Below, one piece after another: positions 48,901-61,598 of a stretch of DNA of 64,000 bases. The stretch is taken from NCBI RefSeq assembly GCF_001577835.2, contig NC_029521.1, forward strand, positions 3,539,854-3,603,853, given 5' to 3'. The first letter of the stretch is position 1. Each line of letters opens with the position of its first letter. The notes beneath the pieces are model-generated. The model did not search any database, was not told where the DNA came from, and saw only the letters and a program-made list of their open reading frames with translations. Source of the DNA: Coturnix japonica. Its lineage: Eukaryota; Chordata; Aves; Galliformes; Phasianidae. The position numbers and the translations under genes are program-made.

Positions 48901-49637
48901 AGCTGAGGAGAAAGACTACAAGGAAAGGGAAAATTCAATGGACAAAGCCCTGAGAAATCAGTGGGAGGAAATTATTTTCTCTAATCAGATACTGAGAGAG
49001 GAAAAGGTGGGCATTCAAATCACTGATGAGGATAACAGACACTGCTAGTGCTTCCCTTGTGCTGAGGCACAAACCATTGCAACCTATAGTGCAAAGCTAC
49101 ATAAAGAAACACATTCCCATCTGTTTTCTTTCAACTCTGTAGTATATTTTCTTTCTTAGCAAGCTAATTAAAGTCCCCTGGAGTTCCTTTAAGTAAGTAG
49201 ATAGAAAGAAAGAAAAGATGAAAACCCAGAGACACAGAAAGAAAACAAAAGGGAACGAACAGTTCTATAGCTTCAGATTCTCTCTAGAGAGAGATGGAAG
49301 ATGTTGAATATTCCTTGAGGCCAGTACAACTCAAACTAAAGCAGCTCAGTATGTTCTTAAAGCACAGTGGACTTAGCTTGCATGACAAATCAGAGGGAAT
49401 GTTTAATAACCCTGAAAAATGTAATAACAACGAATGTCAACTACTTAACTAATAAAATATTTTTATTCCTCAAGGGTCACTCCTTACAGCCTGTATAGCA
49501 GCTTTATATGAAATCTTGAATAATAAATAATGTTTTTCTCAGTAAGACAAGAGAATCTTAATGAAATTATTAATATCCATCTCAGTTACCTGTTTTGTTC
49601 TTAATGGGGTAATTTGAGCTACTGCTTACCTTGGAGT
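43000..49637. other. Intergenic, SFTPA1 to MBL, left part
   Basis: No gene seen in 6.6 kb. Scattered short frames on both strands lack domains and splice support. Holds a poly-C tract at 46181-46208 and an (ACA)n tract near 47170. Confidence 0.55.
46181..46208. repeat. Poly-C tract
   Basis: 'tccctccccct' followed by a C run of 17. The - strand carries the matching G run. Confidence 0.95.
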
Positions 49638-49789
49638 TTTCATAGAATCATAGTCCTTAGAGTTGGAAGGGACCTCTCAAGGTCATCTAGTCCAACTCCC
49701 CTGCAATGAACAGGAATGCCACAGCTGGATCAAGTTACCCAGGGCCTTCTGCAGCCTCGCCTTGAAAGTCTCCAGGGATGGGGCAACAC
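49638..49789 (-). mobile_element. CR1 LINE 3' fragment
   Basis: 'catagaatcatagtccttag' followed by 'agttggaagggacctctcaa' and, further on, 'gtctccagggatggggcaac'. This is the reverse complement of a CR1 3' end, with its terminal repeat remnants at the left. Confidence 0.9.
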
Positions 49790-50145
49790 ACAACACATCA
49801 CTAGGTGGTTCGTTCATGTCCTGCTTAGCATAGCAAATATATGTATACTTTTGCAATAGACAGTGCATATCTCCATATCTTTTCCACTTGAAATGCAAAG
49901 CATAGCCATCAACTTCTGTTCTTGTTGCCTCAGATCCCAAAGTACGCACACACCATGCAGCTGCATAACCATTATCTTGTTCAAATATTATCTCTGCAGC
50001 AGTGACTACACAAGATGCTACAGATTGCTGACCAACCCATACAGTTCAGGAAATATAAGCAAAGATCAGAGCTTTCAAACACACACTGAATTAAATCAAC
50101 CCTTTTCACACAAATCTAGCACGTATGCCATGAGTACAGTGAAGT

Positions 50146-50285
50146 CATAGAATCATAGAACGGTTTAGGTTAGAAGGGACCTTTAAGACCATGTAGCTCC
50201 AATCCTCTGCTATAGGGAGGGAAACCTCCCTCTAGACCAGATTGCTCACAGCCCCATCTAGCCTTGAATGCTTCCAGGAAGAGGG
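50146..50285 (-). mobile_element. CR1 LINE 3' fragment
   Basis: 'catagaatcatagaacggtt' followed by 'taggttagaagggacctt'. Same orientation as the fragment at 49638, but a distinct insertion by its different internal sequence. Confidence 0.9.
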
Positions 50286-50487
50286 TAGATACTGTCAGAT
50301 ATATATACAAAAATCACTAAAAGCAGCTATTGTCCCACTAAGAATATTTTGAATTTATTTTTTCTTTCCTGTGGTTTCTTACAGCTATCACCAATCATCT
50401 CCTTACTTGCTCTCTAGATATTCTTCTGCACAATCATGAGGGGGAAGTAGGTTGTAGTATTCCTCCTGAAAAGGAGATGTGAGGGGT

Positions 50488-50874
50488 CTGGAGCACAGGC
50501 ATTATGAGCAACAGCTGAGGGAGCTGGGATTGTTCAGTCTGGAGATGAGGCTCAGGGGTGACATTACTGCTCCCTGCAACTACCTGATGGGAAGCTGTGG
50601 TGACGTAGGAGCTGGCCTCTTCACCCATGTAACTAGCAATAGAACTAAAGGGAATGGCCTCAAGTTGTGCCAGGGGAGGTTCAGGTTGGACCTTAGGAAA
50701 TAGTTCTCTGAGAGAGTGGGCTACCCAGGGAGGCGGTGGAGTCACCAACCCTGCAGGTGTTCAAGAAACGTTTAGGTGTTGTACTGAGGAACATAGTTTG
50801 GTGGGAAATATTGGTGGTAGGTGGATGGCTGAACAGGACAATCTTGAAGAACCTGTGGTTCTATGATATCTGAT
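50488..50874 (+). mobile_element. CR1 LINE fragment including end of ORF2 region
   Basis: 'gtctggagcacaggcattat' followed by 'gagcaacagctgagggagct', and later 'ggcctcaagttgtgccaggg' and 'ggttctatgat'. One of the longer CR1 remnants here, covering the conserved 3' region of the reverse-transcriptase gene and the 3' UTR. Small disruptions are present, so it is inactive. Confidence 0.9.
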
Positions 50875-52118
50875 AACCTCGAGTTCATGAGGGAATGCAC
50901 TATGACAGGCAGGAACATGATCATTTGACAGGAATGGGAACTCACATGAAAGAGCTTCAAATATGCATACTTACTAGTAGTCTCATTGCTTATCCATCTT
51001 GCCAGACCGTCTCAGGGTATCCAGCTAGAAAACGAACACAGCGCAGATCTTTTCTTAACTGTGCCTTTTCAGAGGTTTGTTCACATGCTCTCAAGGTTGG
51101 GCTGTGCAATTGCAGCTGTGTGTGTATTGCACAAAGGAAGAAATATCTCTGTACTGAAGAGAGGGTGCAGCCCCTGAGCATGAAGACTTAATGGCACTTT
51201 GCGTAGGGTTAGCCTCCTCCCTGTAACACAGCCTGGTGTGAGGGCCAGCCAGCTGAGCACACAGAGTGCCCCTTTCACAAGGTCAGTCCCTTTCTGCTGT
51301 TATCTTGGGCAATCATCTAAAGCTGAAGTGGACTTTTCACTATTAGCTTCTAAATATCATTTTTTCAAACCTGAAGAGCACAACTGTGATCCCAACCCAA
51401 GCTGCTTTTCTTTAGCATCCATTTTTCCCAACTGTTTCCACATAACTGGGAACTCATCGTTCCAACAACTTCCACCTTTTATGTCTTTTTACTTTCCAAA
51501 ATGACACACTGTGCCACCATCACAGAGATACGTGATGTAAACTACAAAATTTTCAACAATTCACACAATTTGCTAGAGCAAAGACCAAATTCAGAGCTAT
51601 TGTGAGACCATTAGGCAAAGCTAAACTTCAGGGCTACAGCATTCGAAACCACTGGAGAGGTCTTAGTAATGTGAGATTGAGGACAGTACACAGTTTTCAG
51701 TGAACAACATATATGCACTTCAGAGACACTGGAAACAGTTATTTGATAGCTTTTACAACTGCTTTTACTTGATTAGTGGCAGCTTTTCTCACTGTGCGGC
51801 TGTATGATCACAGTAGTGTATGATTCCTGACACTTAATCCCTACTTGTCCAAAATACAGGTTATGCCTTAATCTACACCTTAAAACATGAGATTAGAAAG
51901 AAGCAAACATTTTCAGCTTCCTTATAAAAATTTTCCATTGAAAACCTTTTCAATTTTTAGCTATTTATCCTAAAAAAACAACCCTAAATAACAGGTACTA
52001 GAAAACAACAGCACGCAGAGGGCAATCTGACTTGTCAAGATAATGTTTACTAATTTTGGGTGCAAAAATATATGATTTGCTTGCAGGGTTTGGAAGTAAT
52101 ACTAAAGTCACATAATAG

Positions 52119-52168
52119 AATCAGAGAATATAATCACAGAATGGCTTATGCTGAAAGGGACTTTCGTT
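52119..52168 (-). mobile_element. Very short CR1 3' end
   Basis: 'atcacagaatggcttatgct' followed by 'gaaagggactttcg', the terminal 50 bases or so of a CR1 copy in reverse orientation. Confidence 0.6.
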
Positions 52169-54398
52169 TTGATTTTAGTTGCTGTGTGCCTCTTTAATAA
52201 AAAGCAAGATGGTGAAAACCTATAGCGTTTCCTTCCACATTTCTCTTTTCCCACCTTAACTTTGCTTTTGTGTATACACATGGCTGTATATGAAGGGAAG
52301 AGAGTGCATAAAGAGGGGGGTAGAGGACTTGTGCGGTCTGTAAGTTAAACAGCACTGGTCAAATGACTTCCAAGTGGGACACCCTTGCACAGATATCACT
52401 GGATCTGCAAAGGGCAATGTAGGAGATAACCAAGACCAAAATATTCCGGTTCAGGTTGCTTAAGAGGTTTCAAGACTCTTGTCTCTTGTTTGAACAAAAA
52501 GTATGCTTGGGAGTAATCTTTGGAGTGGGTAGCAGTGCACAGAGCCTTTCCTTGTGCACATCTTAGGCACAAGGCATAGGTGGCCAAGAGCTGTAGTCAC
52601 ACAATGCAGATGCTCTCACCTGACGGGAGAGATGCAGAGCTCTGTCCCTAAGAGAGCATAGAAAGCTCCTTAGTAATTTCTTTGGGATCATCTCTGAAAT
52701 ACCTTCAAGGACAGTCTCTCTGAAACCACACATCAAAAAGGGGGTTGACCATTTATCTACCATTTTGTTTACTTACCTACTGTAAACTCCTGCTGTCTGA
52801 AGTTTTATCTGTACAGAAACTCTCCAGGGCTGGAGGAGGATGCCAGCCTTACTTACACTGGAAAGATGCCACATGAAGGATCGAAGCACAAGCTCAGCTC
52901 TGTGGGACAGATTGTGCTGCCAGCTTTAGACACAAACAAACCAGAATAAAACAGAGCCAGGAAATAGGCCTTCCAACAGTTCACCCTGAAGCACTGATCT
53001 AAACAGCTCAAGCTACCATGCCCAAAACATCGCTAAGGTCACAGACCATAAAAAGGGATGTTAACTGCAGGTGCCTCAGGATAAAATCATTCCCTAGAGA
53101 AAAGACAGAGGATCGAATCCTGCTGCAAATACAGAGAAATTTGGCAAAGCTTCAAAGAGACTTAAGACTGCACTTGTGTTTACAGATTCTCCTCCCTTAC
53201 TTATTTTTCTGGATATTATTGTCCAAACTACAATCTTAGAATTACTTTTCTTTCCCAGGGCAAAAGGTAGAGCCACTTCGGTAGTAGTGTAGCCACAGTG
53301 TCCCCCGCATAACACTTCTCTGTTCTTTTCACTCATGAAGACAAAGCCTTCTTCGAGTGCAGAAAACAAACCAGAGTAAAAGGCACGTTTCTCCTCTAGT
53401 CTAAGCGTAAGTTATCAACCTGTCCTCCATATTTATATGCTATGATTAATAAATAGAACAGTAATTTCAAGGTGCTACTGACTGAAATAGTTTCCTGTTT
53501 CCATCTTGTAGTTCCCACTGGAAAGTGCCACTTGAAAAATAAAAAGAAGGAAAAGAGCTTCCGAGAAATCATGGCTTGTTCACAGGTGATGCGACAGCTC
53601 TTCCTAAGCCTGTACTTAGCCTGAAATTGTGCTATGTTTTAGAAAGATAAATCCAGCAGCTGATTAACAGACGCTGCTCTCATCCTGACTTGCTCAGAAG
53701 CTCTGCGGAGGTCATATTAACACCACATGAGAGGTTCTAAACAGGGGTATAATAGCAGATAATACAGATTAGTTTCTAATCAATGTCAGATTAAGTGGTC
53801 ATCAGAGATGCTGATTTAAGACTCTTGAAAAACAATTTCCGTCTCAATTTCTGTTGTTCATCTATTAAAGAACAGTGTCACTAAAGAGTGAATGCTGTCC
53901 CTAATGTGGGTGGTGAGAGAGGTCATAAGTTTGGGCACCAAGAATGCCTCACTGAGTTAAAAAAATATGGCTTAAATCAGAGATCTCAAGGACTCAAAAG
54001 ACAAGGAGTCTACTTCTCAAACTACTGCTCAAACTTACTCTATACATTGTTCTTTCCTTCATGTGCACAAACAGGCAAAAAAGATAGCTATCTAGAAATT
54101 CTGGACATTCACATGTGCCACTTTCAATATTCTTAGCATAAGAATATATTTGCACTTACCTGCAAAGGAATTTTCAGTCTGCGTAGATTCCATCTGAATG
54201 ATACACTGTGTTCTCCAAATGTAAACAGTCTTAACATAAGGTTGCAAAGTATCACAAAGTATCACAAAGTTCAAAAAGGTGTATCCCATGGGGAAAATCA
54301 TATAAAAATTAATCTAACCGACATTTTAGAGCTGGACCCTTGAAACACTGACATGGAAATTAGGAATAGTATTTGTTAAATATTTTCTGATAAGGACA

Positions 54399-54524
54399 TA
54401 GAATCATAGCATGGCCTGGGTTGAAAAGGACCACAATGACCATCTGGTTCCAACCCCCCTGCTATGTGCAGGGTCGCCAACCAGCAGACCAGGCTGCCCA
54501 GAGCCACATCCAGCCTTATTATAT
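54399..54524 (-). mobile_element. CR1 LINE 3' fragment
   Basis: 'tagaatcatagcatggcctg' then 'ggttgaaaaggaccacaatg' and 'accaggctgcccagagccac'. Close to the subfamily seen at 2524-2692, in the opposite orientation. Confidence 0.9.
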
Positions 54525-56691
54525 TTATTCTTCTCATCACTGTCTCCAAACTACTACAGATCCCAATAGCTTATATTATCATTCTGTAATGGCTTCTCTC
54601 AGCATGACTGAAGCTGCAGATACAGTTTAAAAGAGAAATTCTTACATAGCAGTAAGATTTTAACAGTTTATTTTGAGCATTATGAGGCGAAATTAAATTT
54701 TCACAATGACAACAGGAAAACAGAGCCTGCAAAATATTACTCCAAATGCTTTTCAAATCAGCAGCTAAGACACAGTGACTTACCAGCTGACCTACTGGAG
54801 GCACCGCTCTTAGCCCAGCTTGAAATGAAATGGTCACAAAACATACCACAATGTTTTTGAAGATAACCTCATCACGGACACAGGTAAATCTAGGTAACCT
54901 GTGACACAGACTGACTTACTTTTTACATGTAAATACACTGGAGACTAAATTACCACAGATCTCTAAATACGGGACCATGTCAAGACAGTACTCAACTCTC
55001 CAGAATGTATCTTCTTTCTTTTACTGCCCTAAATTAACCCAAATCTGTCTTTTAAACATTGAGTTCTATCTTGCATTTTCATTTAATAAATATTGATTTA
55101 AAACCCCCAGAAAAAATGTTAAAAGTTCTTGTTTCCATAGCTGCAGGACACCAATTAGTGAAGGAAAGGAATGCAGTTGACATTGCTGCTAACGAGGAAA
55201 ATACGATGCCGATTAGCATATATCTCATGCTCTAGAAAGCTCGTGTCTTTCAACAGTCTGTAATTATTTTTCTCTTCTGCTGCCTAAAATGTCTCTTGTG
55301 ACAAAGTATAATATTATTTTAACTTCAGAGCTGTTGTGAACTAAGCTCAGTTAAGACTATTTTACACTTGGCAACTTCTGGAGAATACATTAGAGCCACG
55401 GTTTCTTCATGCTCCACATCCAGCCTCTGTATTGAGCGAGGTGAGAGCTCACTATCTGACCAAACAAAAAAGCTCTACTACTTACTGCTTGCAAGCATGA
55501 CAGCAGTTAAATGTATCTCCATAACAACAGACTCTATAGCAACAATTTCCATTTCAGTTGTGAGGCCTACCAAGTAATCTAGAGGTACTTTGCAGCGTTT
55601 GGCTTTGCCTCAAAAAAACTGAATGAAAAATAAATCAATAAATCAAACCAACAACCCACAAAACAAAACAAAACAAAGGAGAGTGCTTGTCTCCTACGCA
55701 CTTGCTGGTGTGCGAAAAGCACAACCAGTCTTTCAGACACACTTAAGGGAGAGGCTGTTGGGTTGTTGGTCATCTACGTGGTCTCAGTACAACTCACAGG
55801 GCAGAAGAAGGTGGAGGAGTTATAAGTGGAGAGAGAGAGAAACAGGAAAGGTCTTCTGTGAAGTCTGAGTTCCAAATCACATTGGCTGTAGACAGACACT
55901 CTATTTTTAGCAGGATTCACCAATTCTTATTTCTAGCAAAAGGCTGCTGGCAGCTATGTAGCCTCCTGACAGAAACGCAGAGGAAAAGCATGATGCACTT
56001 TTCCTCTCCAACTCTAGGGAAACCATTTTCCCACATGTGACAGTAACGTGGCTCAGATGAACTCATAGTTTCTGAACCACAATTCCACATAATGAACACC
56101 TGTTTGATTGACATGTTAGACTTGGAATGCATGAGTATGATGGAACAGAAATACCATTTATTAGCTTAATCACTTAATAATAATAATAGGTTTTAAAGTA
56201 GCTCATTATATTCTATAAGCCAGATTCAAAATACTCTCTTAACCAAACATATCCGTATTTTCAAATTAGATGCATGGTTTAAATATTTAAAATTTATTTT
56301 GGTTCACATTTTAAGTTCAACAATTCACAAAATGCAGATAAAGCTAAGAAGCTGGATTGTGCTAGGACTTGTAATGGAAAATACCTTTCAAATGTTAGTG
56401 GGCACCAAGTCCAGGGGGTCATACTGGAGCTAACATGGAGTTAAACCTTTCTGAAGCCGACACCATAAACATAAGGTTCTCAGCATATCATGTGGCAAAC
56501 AAATTAATTCACAGTGAGTGAACAAGTAGGTTTGTTTCACTAGGAAATTCAAAACTGGATGTCAAAGAGAAAACAACTGTAAATATAAACTGATTCTGAT
56601 TATTTTACTGAGCAGTATAGTAACAATCTTCTACACAATCACATAGCCAGGAGAAGAAAGTGGGACTGATTTTCTTAGACTTATCAGCTGC

Positions 56692-59600
56692 TCACAATTC
56701 ACAAATAATGAAGATATTTGAATTTGAACAGTCTAAATCATTCCATTTTCCAGAGCCATCTATCACTGCACAGTCTTCATTCCTTAGATTATTTGGTTCT
56801 CCAGATTTCCAGTTGCTGTAAGTTAAAGGCCCACCGCTCAGGTACATGAATCTGCCCTCAGTTTGTGCATCAGATATCCCAAGATAAGCTGAGCCTAAAG
56901 GGTTAACTAAATCGCTTAGAGCAGCATTTTCAGCCTCATTCCTAGGAGAGGCAAGCACACTTCCAGCTTTTGCACACAGGGATTTTCCCTTTTCAAAATT
57001 ATCTTTCTTTCCACTTGAGACAAACATTTTTTTACCAACATTCACAATGTCCTTTAAAGTCATGGCTAGAAGAAAAAGCAAACACCACATTAAATTACAC
57101 CATAAACTGAAGATTCTGAAGTAATTTATCCATATTATTATTATTATATAATAATATAACTAAATTATAATAATAATAAGTTATAATTATAATTATAACT
57201 CAATTATAACCAGTTTTTTGCTATTTAGTACAAGCAGACTACTTGTAGTAGTAGGCAGAATCCAACAGAAATTAAACTAAATTAACATCTGGATATACCA
57301 AATCCACATTTTAATAAAACATGATTTTCACAAGGCTTGGATCACAAGTAATTTTTAGTGGTTTTCTGCTCCCATTTTACCTATACCTCAGTTCTTGAAT
57401 CAAGATCTGAAGGAACTTCCTCCCTTAATCAAATTGCTAGCATGACCAAAAAAGCTTGCCAGGTCTCAATGCAAAAATCAGAGACTAATTAAAATTCATG
57501 CAGAGGAACTGAGCTGCCATTAGGAGATATTTCCTAACTATTAGCTTTAACCTGGGATCACAGAAACTAAAGCTAAGAGACTGTAATGAAATTCAGAGTT
57601 TAAAACCAGGGAGCAGAAAAAAAGACATAGAGGAACAGCTTTAGTGAGCCCAGGAAACTGAATATTTGTCTTGAAAACATAAATGATCTGGGAAGAAATA
57701 TACATCTATAGTTCATGTACCTGTCAGGTACACCCCCCCAAAAAAACACCCCAAACCAATGGAAAGTGAGGCTCTTGCTCATTTAATGGATAAGACTAGG
57801 CTTGCAACAACCCGTTTGTAATGCATTTGTTTCTTTAACAGACATTTATTTTACCTTACTGTCTTTAACAGGTATTCAGGGTAAGTGTGAAGGAGGTCTA
57901 CCATCTTATAATAATTGTATGAGAACTCCAAAAAGAAAACCAATATGACTGTATCTTACCTTTTTTGTACCTGTTTAAGTCATCTTCCAATACCCGGATT
58001 TTCGTTTCCAAAGCAGTTATTTGTCGGTGCAGGTCATCACTTACATCAACTAGGAATTAAGGGCATTATTTAGCTATTTATCTTAAAAATAACTACACCA
58101 CTGCTTCCTTTCATCTAATATGATTCTATGTGTGAGAGGTTTTGTTTCCAGAGCAGAAACCATAGGCCATGTTGCAGATGATAGAAACATGAGAGCTTTA
58201 ATACTTACTTCCACGTTCTCCTTTTTGACCCTTCACTCCTTGTGGTCCCACCTCTCCTTTTAATCCTGGAGGTCCTGCTTTTCCAGGCAAACCCTGCAGA
58301 CCTCTCAATCCTTCTCCTAGAGTTTGATTTGAGAGAAAACAGCTTAAATATTTTCAGAGCCTGTTCTCCCACCATGTTTCCTTAGTGCTTTGAGAGAGTC
58401 CTGAACTCAGGAATAGTTTAACAACTAGCAATGGTGTGTAGAAGACACAAACACTAAAGTCCCTCTTAGGAGGACAGCTGCAAAGCCCAACTGAGGATAG
58501 GGGGTAAAGAGATGAATATGCTTGGAAGAAAGGGATGAAATTGGTGTGGGAAGGGGAAATTGATAATGTTGGTAGAGCTATCTGTCTTTGGGCTTTGAGA
58601 AAGATTTTCATCAACAAAATAAAGCCCCCACATTCACACCAATAAGAAAAGGAGATAATCCACAACGTTAGAGGACTTCTTGGTCACCCATGGTTTCCTA
58701 ATACTCACTTGTCATTTTACGTTTTCTACGATGCACTGTAAGATTACCCTGCACTTTATGAATGATGAAATTCTTTTGGGAAATACTCAGTATTTTGGGT
58801 TTGTACACAAAACACAAAATATCCTCAAATTCAAGGTGAATACTTATGAAGGCTGGAAAAAAAAAAAAAAAAAAAAAAAAGAACATCCCACATGGTAAAT
58901 ACATTCTATCTCAAAGGAATAATGATTTTTTAATATACATCTGAACAGCAAAGAACTAAGAAATGGAGCATGGCCAGGAGTCCTAACTCCATAGAAAGGA
59001 GAGGAACGAGACACCTAACCAAAATATCCTCAAGGTGTTAAAACACTATATTAACTTTTAGAGGTCAATAACATTTCATTTTGCCATTGCCCAAGTCTTC
59101 CAACCCATTCATTCTGTGAAACACCACCCCTACTTCCACCTGAAAACTGTTCCTGTAAAAAAATATACATTTGCTAGGAACTGCATTACTTTGATGAAAA
59201 ATCACTGTGATGCAAAATTCCTTACTCTATCTATTTATGAAAATCCATTGTAATTAAAGCTTAGTTACTGCAGAGGTACACATGGTCCAAAATCAGAAAG
59301 CCATTACATGTAATCCAACCATATATTATAATATACTACCTAGAAAATTAGATAAAATGTAATAATGGTCAAGCATACCTCCGAAGTGGTTATTTAATCA
59401 GGCAGTGATGGCTTCACATATTTTAGCCATGATACTGCAGGGAGCAGATACTGAAAATGTCTATACAGAACACTGATATATTCCACATAAATTTTATGTC
59501 TTACGTCATATAAATGTATCATAGATTGGTTTGTGTTGGAAGGGACCCTAAAGATCATCAAGTTCCAATTCCCTGCTATAGGCAAGGTTGCCACCTACTA

Positions 59601-61265
59601 CATCAGGAAGCCCAGAGCTACATCTAACTCAGCCTTGCACACTTTCGGGGATGCAATATCCACAGTTTCTCTGGGCAACCTGAATAACTAAATGCATATC
59701 AAGTGGTATTCATACTGATAGGAATTTGCTTGGATGCTGAAAAGTAATTAGCTAACTCTAAGAGGTGTAGCATAGACATGACATGATGATATAAATTTGG
59801 GATGAGTGGCTCACAAACAAAAAGGTGGTGCTGCCATTCAGCAATACCTGGACAGACTGGAGAGTTGGATGGAAAGGAACCTTATAAGGTTCAACAAGGG
59901 TGAGTGTAGAGTCCTACAGTGAGGGAGGAATAACTGCATGTGTCAGTGCAAAGGGGTTGACCTGCTGGAAATTAACCCTGTGGATAAGGGTCTGGGTGTC
60001 CCAGTGGACAGCAGGTTGGCCATAAGCCAGCAGTGTGCCTTTGTGCCAAAGAAGGCCAGTGGTATTCTAGGGTGCACTGAGTGTGGACAGCAGGTCAAAG
60101 GAGATAACCCTCACCCTCTATTCTGCCCTAATGAGACCAGATTTGGAGTACTGTGTTCAGCTCTGGGATCCCTAGTTCAAAAAAGACAGGGATCTCCTAG
60201 AAAGAGTCCAGCGGAGGACCACAAAGATCATTAGGGCCCCGGAGCACCTCATATGAGCAAAGACTGAGAGATCTGTGTCTGAATAGCCTGCAGTAGAGGA
60301 AACTGAGAGGGGATCTTATCAGTGCTTGTAAATGTCTAAGGTGCAGGAGACAAGTGGGGGCAGGTTCTTTTCAGTGGTGCCTAGTGACAGAACGAGAAAT
60401 TCCATATGAATATGAGGAAAAACTTCCTTACAGCATAGGATGCAGTAACAAAAATACAGTTCTGTATGTACTCACTAAATATTTTCTCAGAAACCATTTT
60501 ATATCTTGGGAAAAGGTGGTGACTTTGTTCTGCTGTGTGACAGAAAGCACTTCCTGATCTGTTTATTTGCAGCAACTGTTTGTCATATCATGTCTTGGGG
60601 GAGTTCAGTTGCTGGGACTTAGTTAATTTGAAGAAACCCAATTACTATCATTAGGTTAGTAGCCAACTTTAGCAAGCATTATTTCTGGTTTTGAGAGGTG
60701 GCCCCTGGAAAGGAAAGCAGATGTAATTTAGTAAGGTGTGTAGGAAACTCTGTAAGTGGCTCAGAACACAAATGGTACATTGAAACATTGTTTTATCTCC
60801 ATTTTATGGGCCACTGTGAAAATGTGAGTTTATGTTTGTATGGAGTTTTTGTTTGTTTGTTTGTTTTTTAAATTTATTTATTACATACAAGTATCTGGAA
60901 TAGAATTAAAAAGCAAGTGCTTATAGACAGCTTTCCACAAACTTAGAGAAGCTATAAAAGGTTAATAGGGCACAGAAGAAGGAGAAAAGTGGAAGAAGAG
61001 AAAAGGCATAGAATAAGACTAAAGGGATGAAAAAGGAGCGTCAAAAATACACTACTCATAAATGCTCTATACCTGGGTCTCCCTTTTCACCTTTGGGACC
61101 ATCTCTTCCATCTCTGCCTGGTAATCCATTTACTGCAGGAGCACTACACTGAATGATGGGACAGGAATACATTTTCTCTTCAGGTTTCTCTGTGCTAAGT
61201 GAACTTGTTGCCATCATCAGTGATAGACAAAGTAGAATGGCACTGAGAGGCTGAAGAAGAGTCAT
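56692..61265 (-). CDS. MBL2: Mannose-binding lectin (MBL)
   Basis: Serum collectin that binds microbial mannose/GlcNAc and triggers the lectin complement pathway through MASPs. Coding exons on the - strand are 61265-61073, 58316-58209, 58049-57960 and 57065-56692, all joined in phase 1, for 254 residues. In order: a signal peptide ([13 protein letters not shown]), a cysteine segment ([12 protein letters not shown]) for disulfide-linked trimers, and a collagen stalk. The stalk has about six Gly-X-Y units, the family's kink (GEGLRG), then about eleven more. Next come a coiled-coil neck ([20 protein letters not shown]) and a CRD with four cysteines. The MASP-binding motif PGKAGPPG is present. 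The CRD has EPN, a following NED and WND, so the calcium/mannose site is complete. An acceptor 17 bases before the ATG implies a 5' UTR intron. A donor at 63722 or 63734 on the - strand could end that exon. Intron 1 carries two CR1 copies. The symbol follows avian usage; synteny suggests the MBL1 locus. Confidence 0.97.
57132..57210. repeat. AT-rich (ATT)n/(AAT)n low-complexity tract in MBL intron 3
   Basis: ATT and TAA units with several inverted copies ('aattataattataattata' type), about 65 bases before the CRD exon in transcript orientation. Confidence 0.9.
58857..58880. repeat. Poly-A tract in MBL intron 1
   Basis: Uninterrupted A run of 24 bases. Reads as poly-T in the MBL transcript. 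Confidence 0.95.
59517..59685 (-). mobile_element. CR1 LINE 3' fragment in MBL intron 1
   Basis: 'tgtatcatagattggtttgt' followed by 'gttggaagggaccctaaaga', to 'cacagtttctctgggcaacc'. Reverse complement of a CR1 3' end, same orientation as MBL. Confidence 0.9.
59823..60445 (+). mobile_element. CR1 LINE fragment, longest in the window, in MBL intron 1
   Basis: About 620 bp of CR1 in + orientation, opposite to MBL. It runs from 'aggtggtgctgccattcagc' through 'ggacagcaggttggccataa' and 'tggagtactgtgttcagctc' to 'gaggaaaaacttccttacag'. It covers the end of the reverse-transcriptase frame but is interrupted by stops, so it is not mobile. Confidence 0.9.
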
Positions 61266-61554
61266 TGCTAAGTCCACAAATCTGTGACAAATAAAGCAAA
61301 GTCGTATCACAATTTTCTCCATTTACATGACCATTTTAAAGGGCTGTCTAGGAAAGAGTTGCCTGCATAGCTCAGAAAATATACTTTGATCTTTGTTCCA
61401 AAGAGCAAGAACAAGGGCTAGTGTATGAACCATTAAATCTAGCCTCTGATTGTATCCTTATGTATAGAAACCAGAAGAAAAACAATGAAGCTTAGAAAAA
61501 TCTGAAATTGTCAAGCTGTAATGAAAATATCACCCATTTCACCATGCTGCAAAT

Positions 61555-61556
<2 letters not shown>

Positions 61557-61595
<39 letters not shown>
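61557..61595. repeat. (TA)n microsatellite upstream of MBL coding exon 1
   Basis: About eighteen TA units, 290 bases before the MBL start codon in transcript orientation, probably inside the 5' UTR intron. Confidence 0.95.

Positions 61596-61598
<3 letters not shown>

Larger units (their letters stand above)
50875..56691. other. Intergenic, SFTPA1 to MBL, right part
   Basis: No gene seen. Two CR1 remnants (52119-52168 and 54399-54524). Possible MBL poly(A) signals (AATAAA on the - strand) are at 56293-56298 and 56157-56162. Confidence 0.55.

Noticed and set aside
59938-60234. + strand open frame of 98 codons
   Set aside because: It is the reverse-transcriptase end of a truncated CR1 element, not a host gene.
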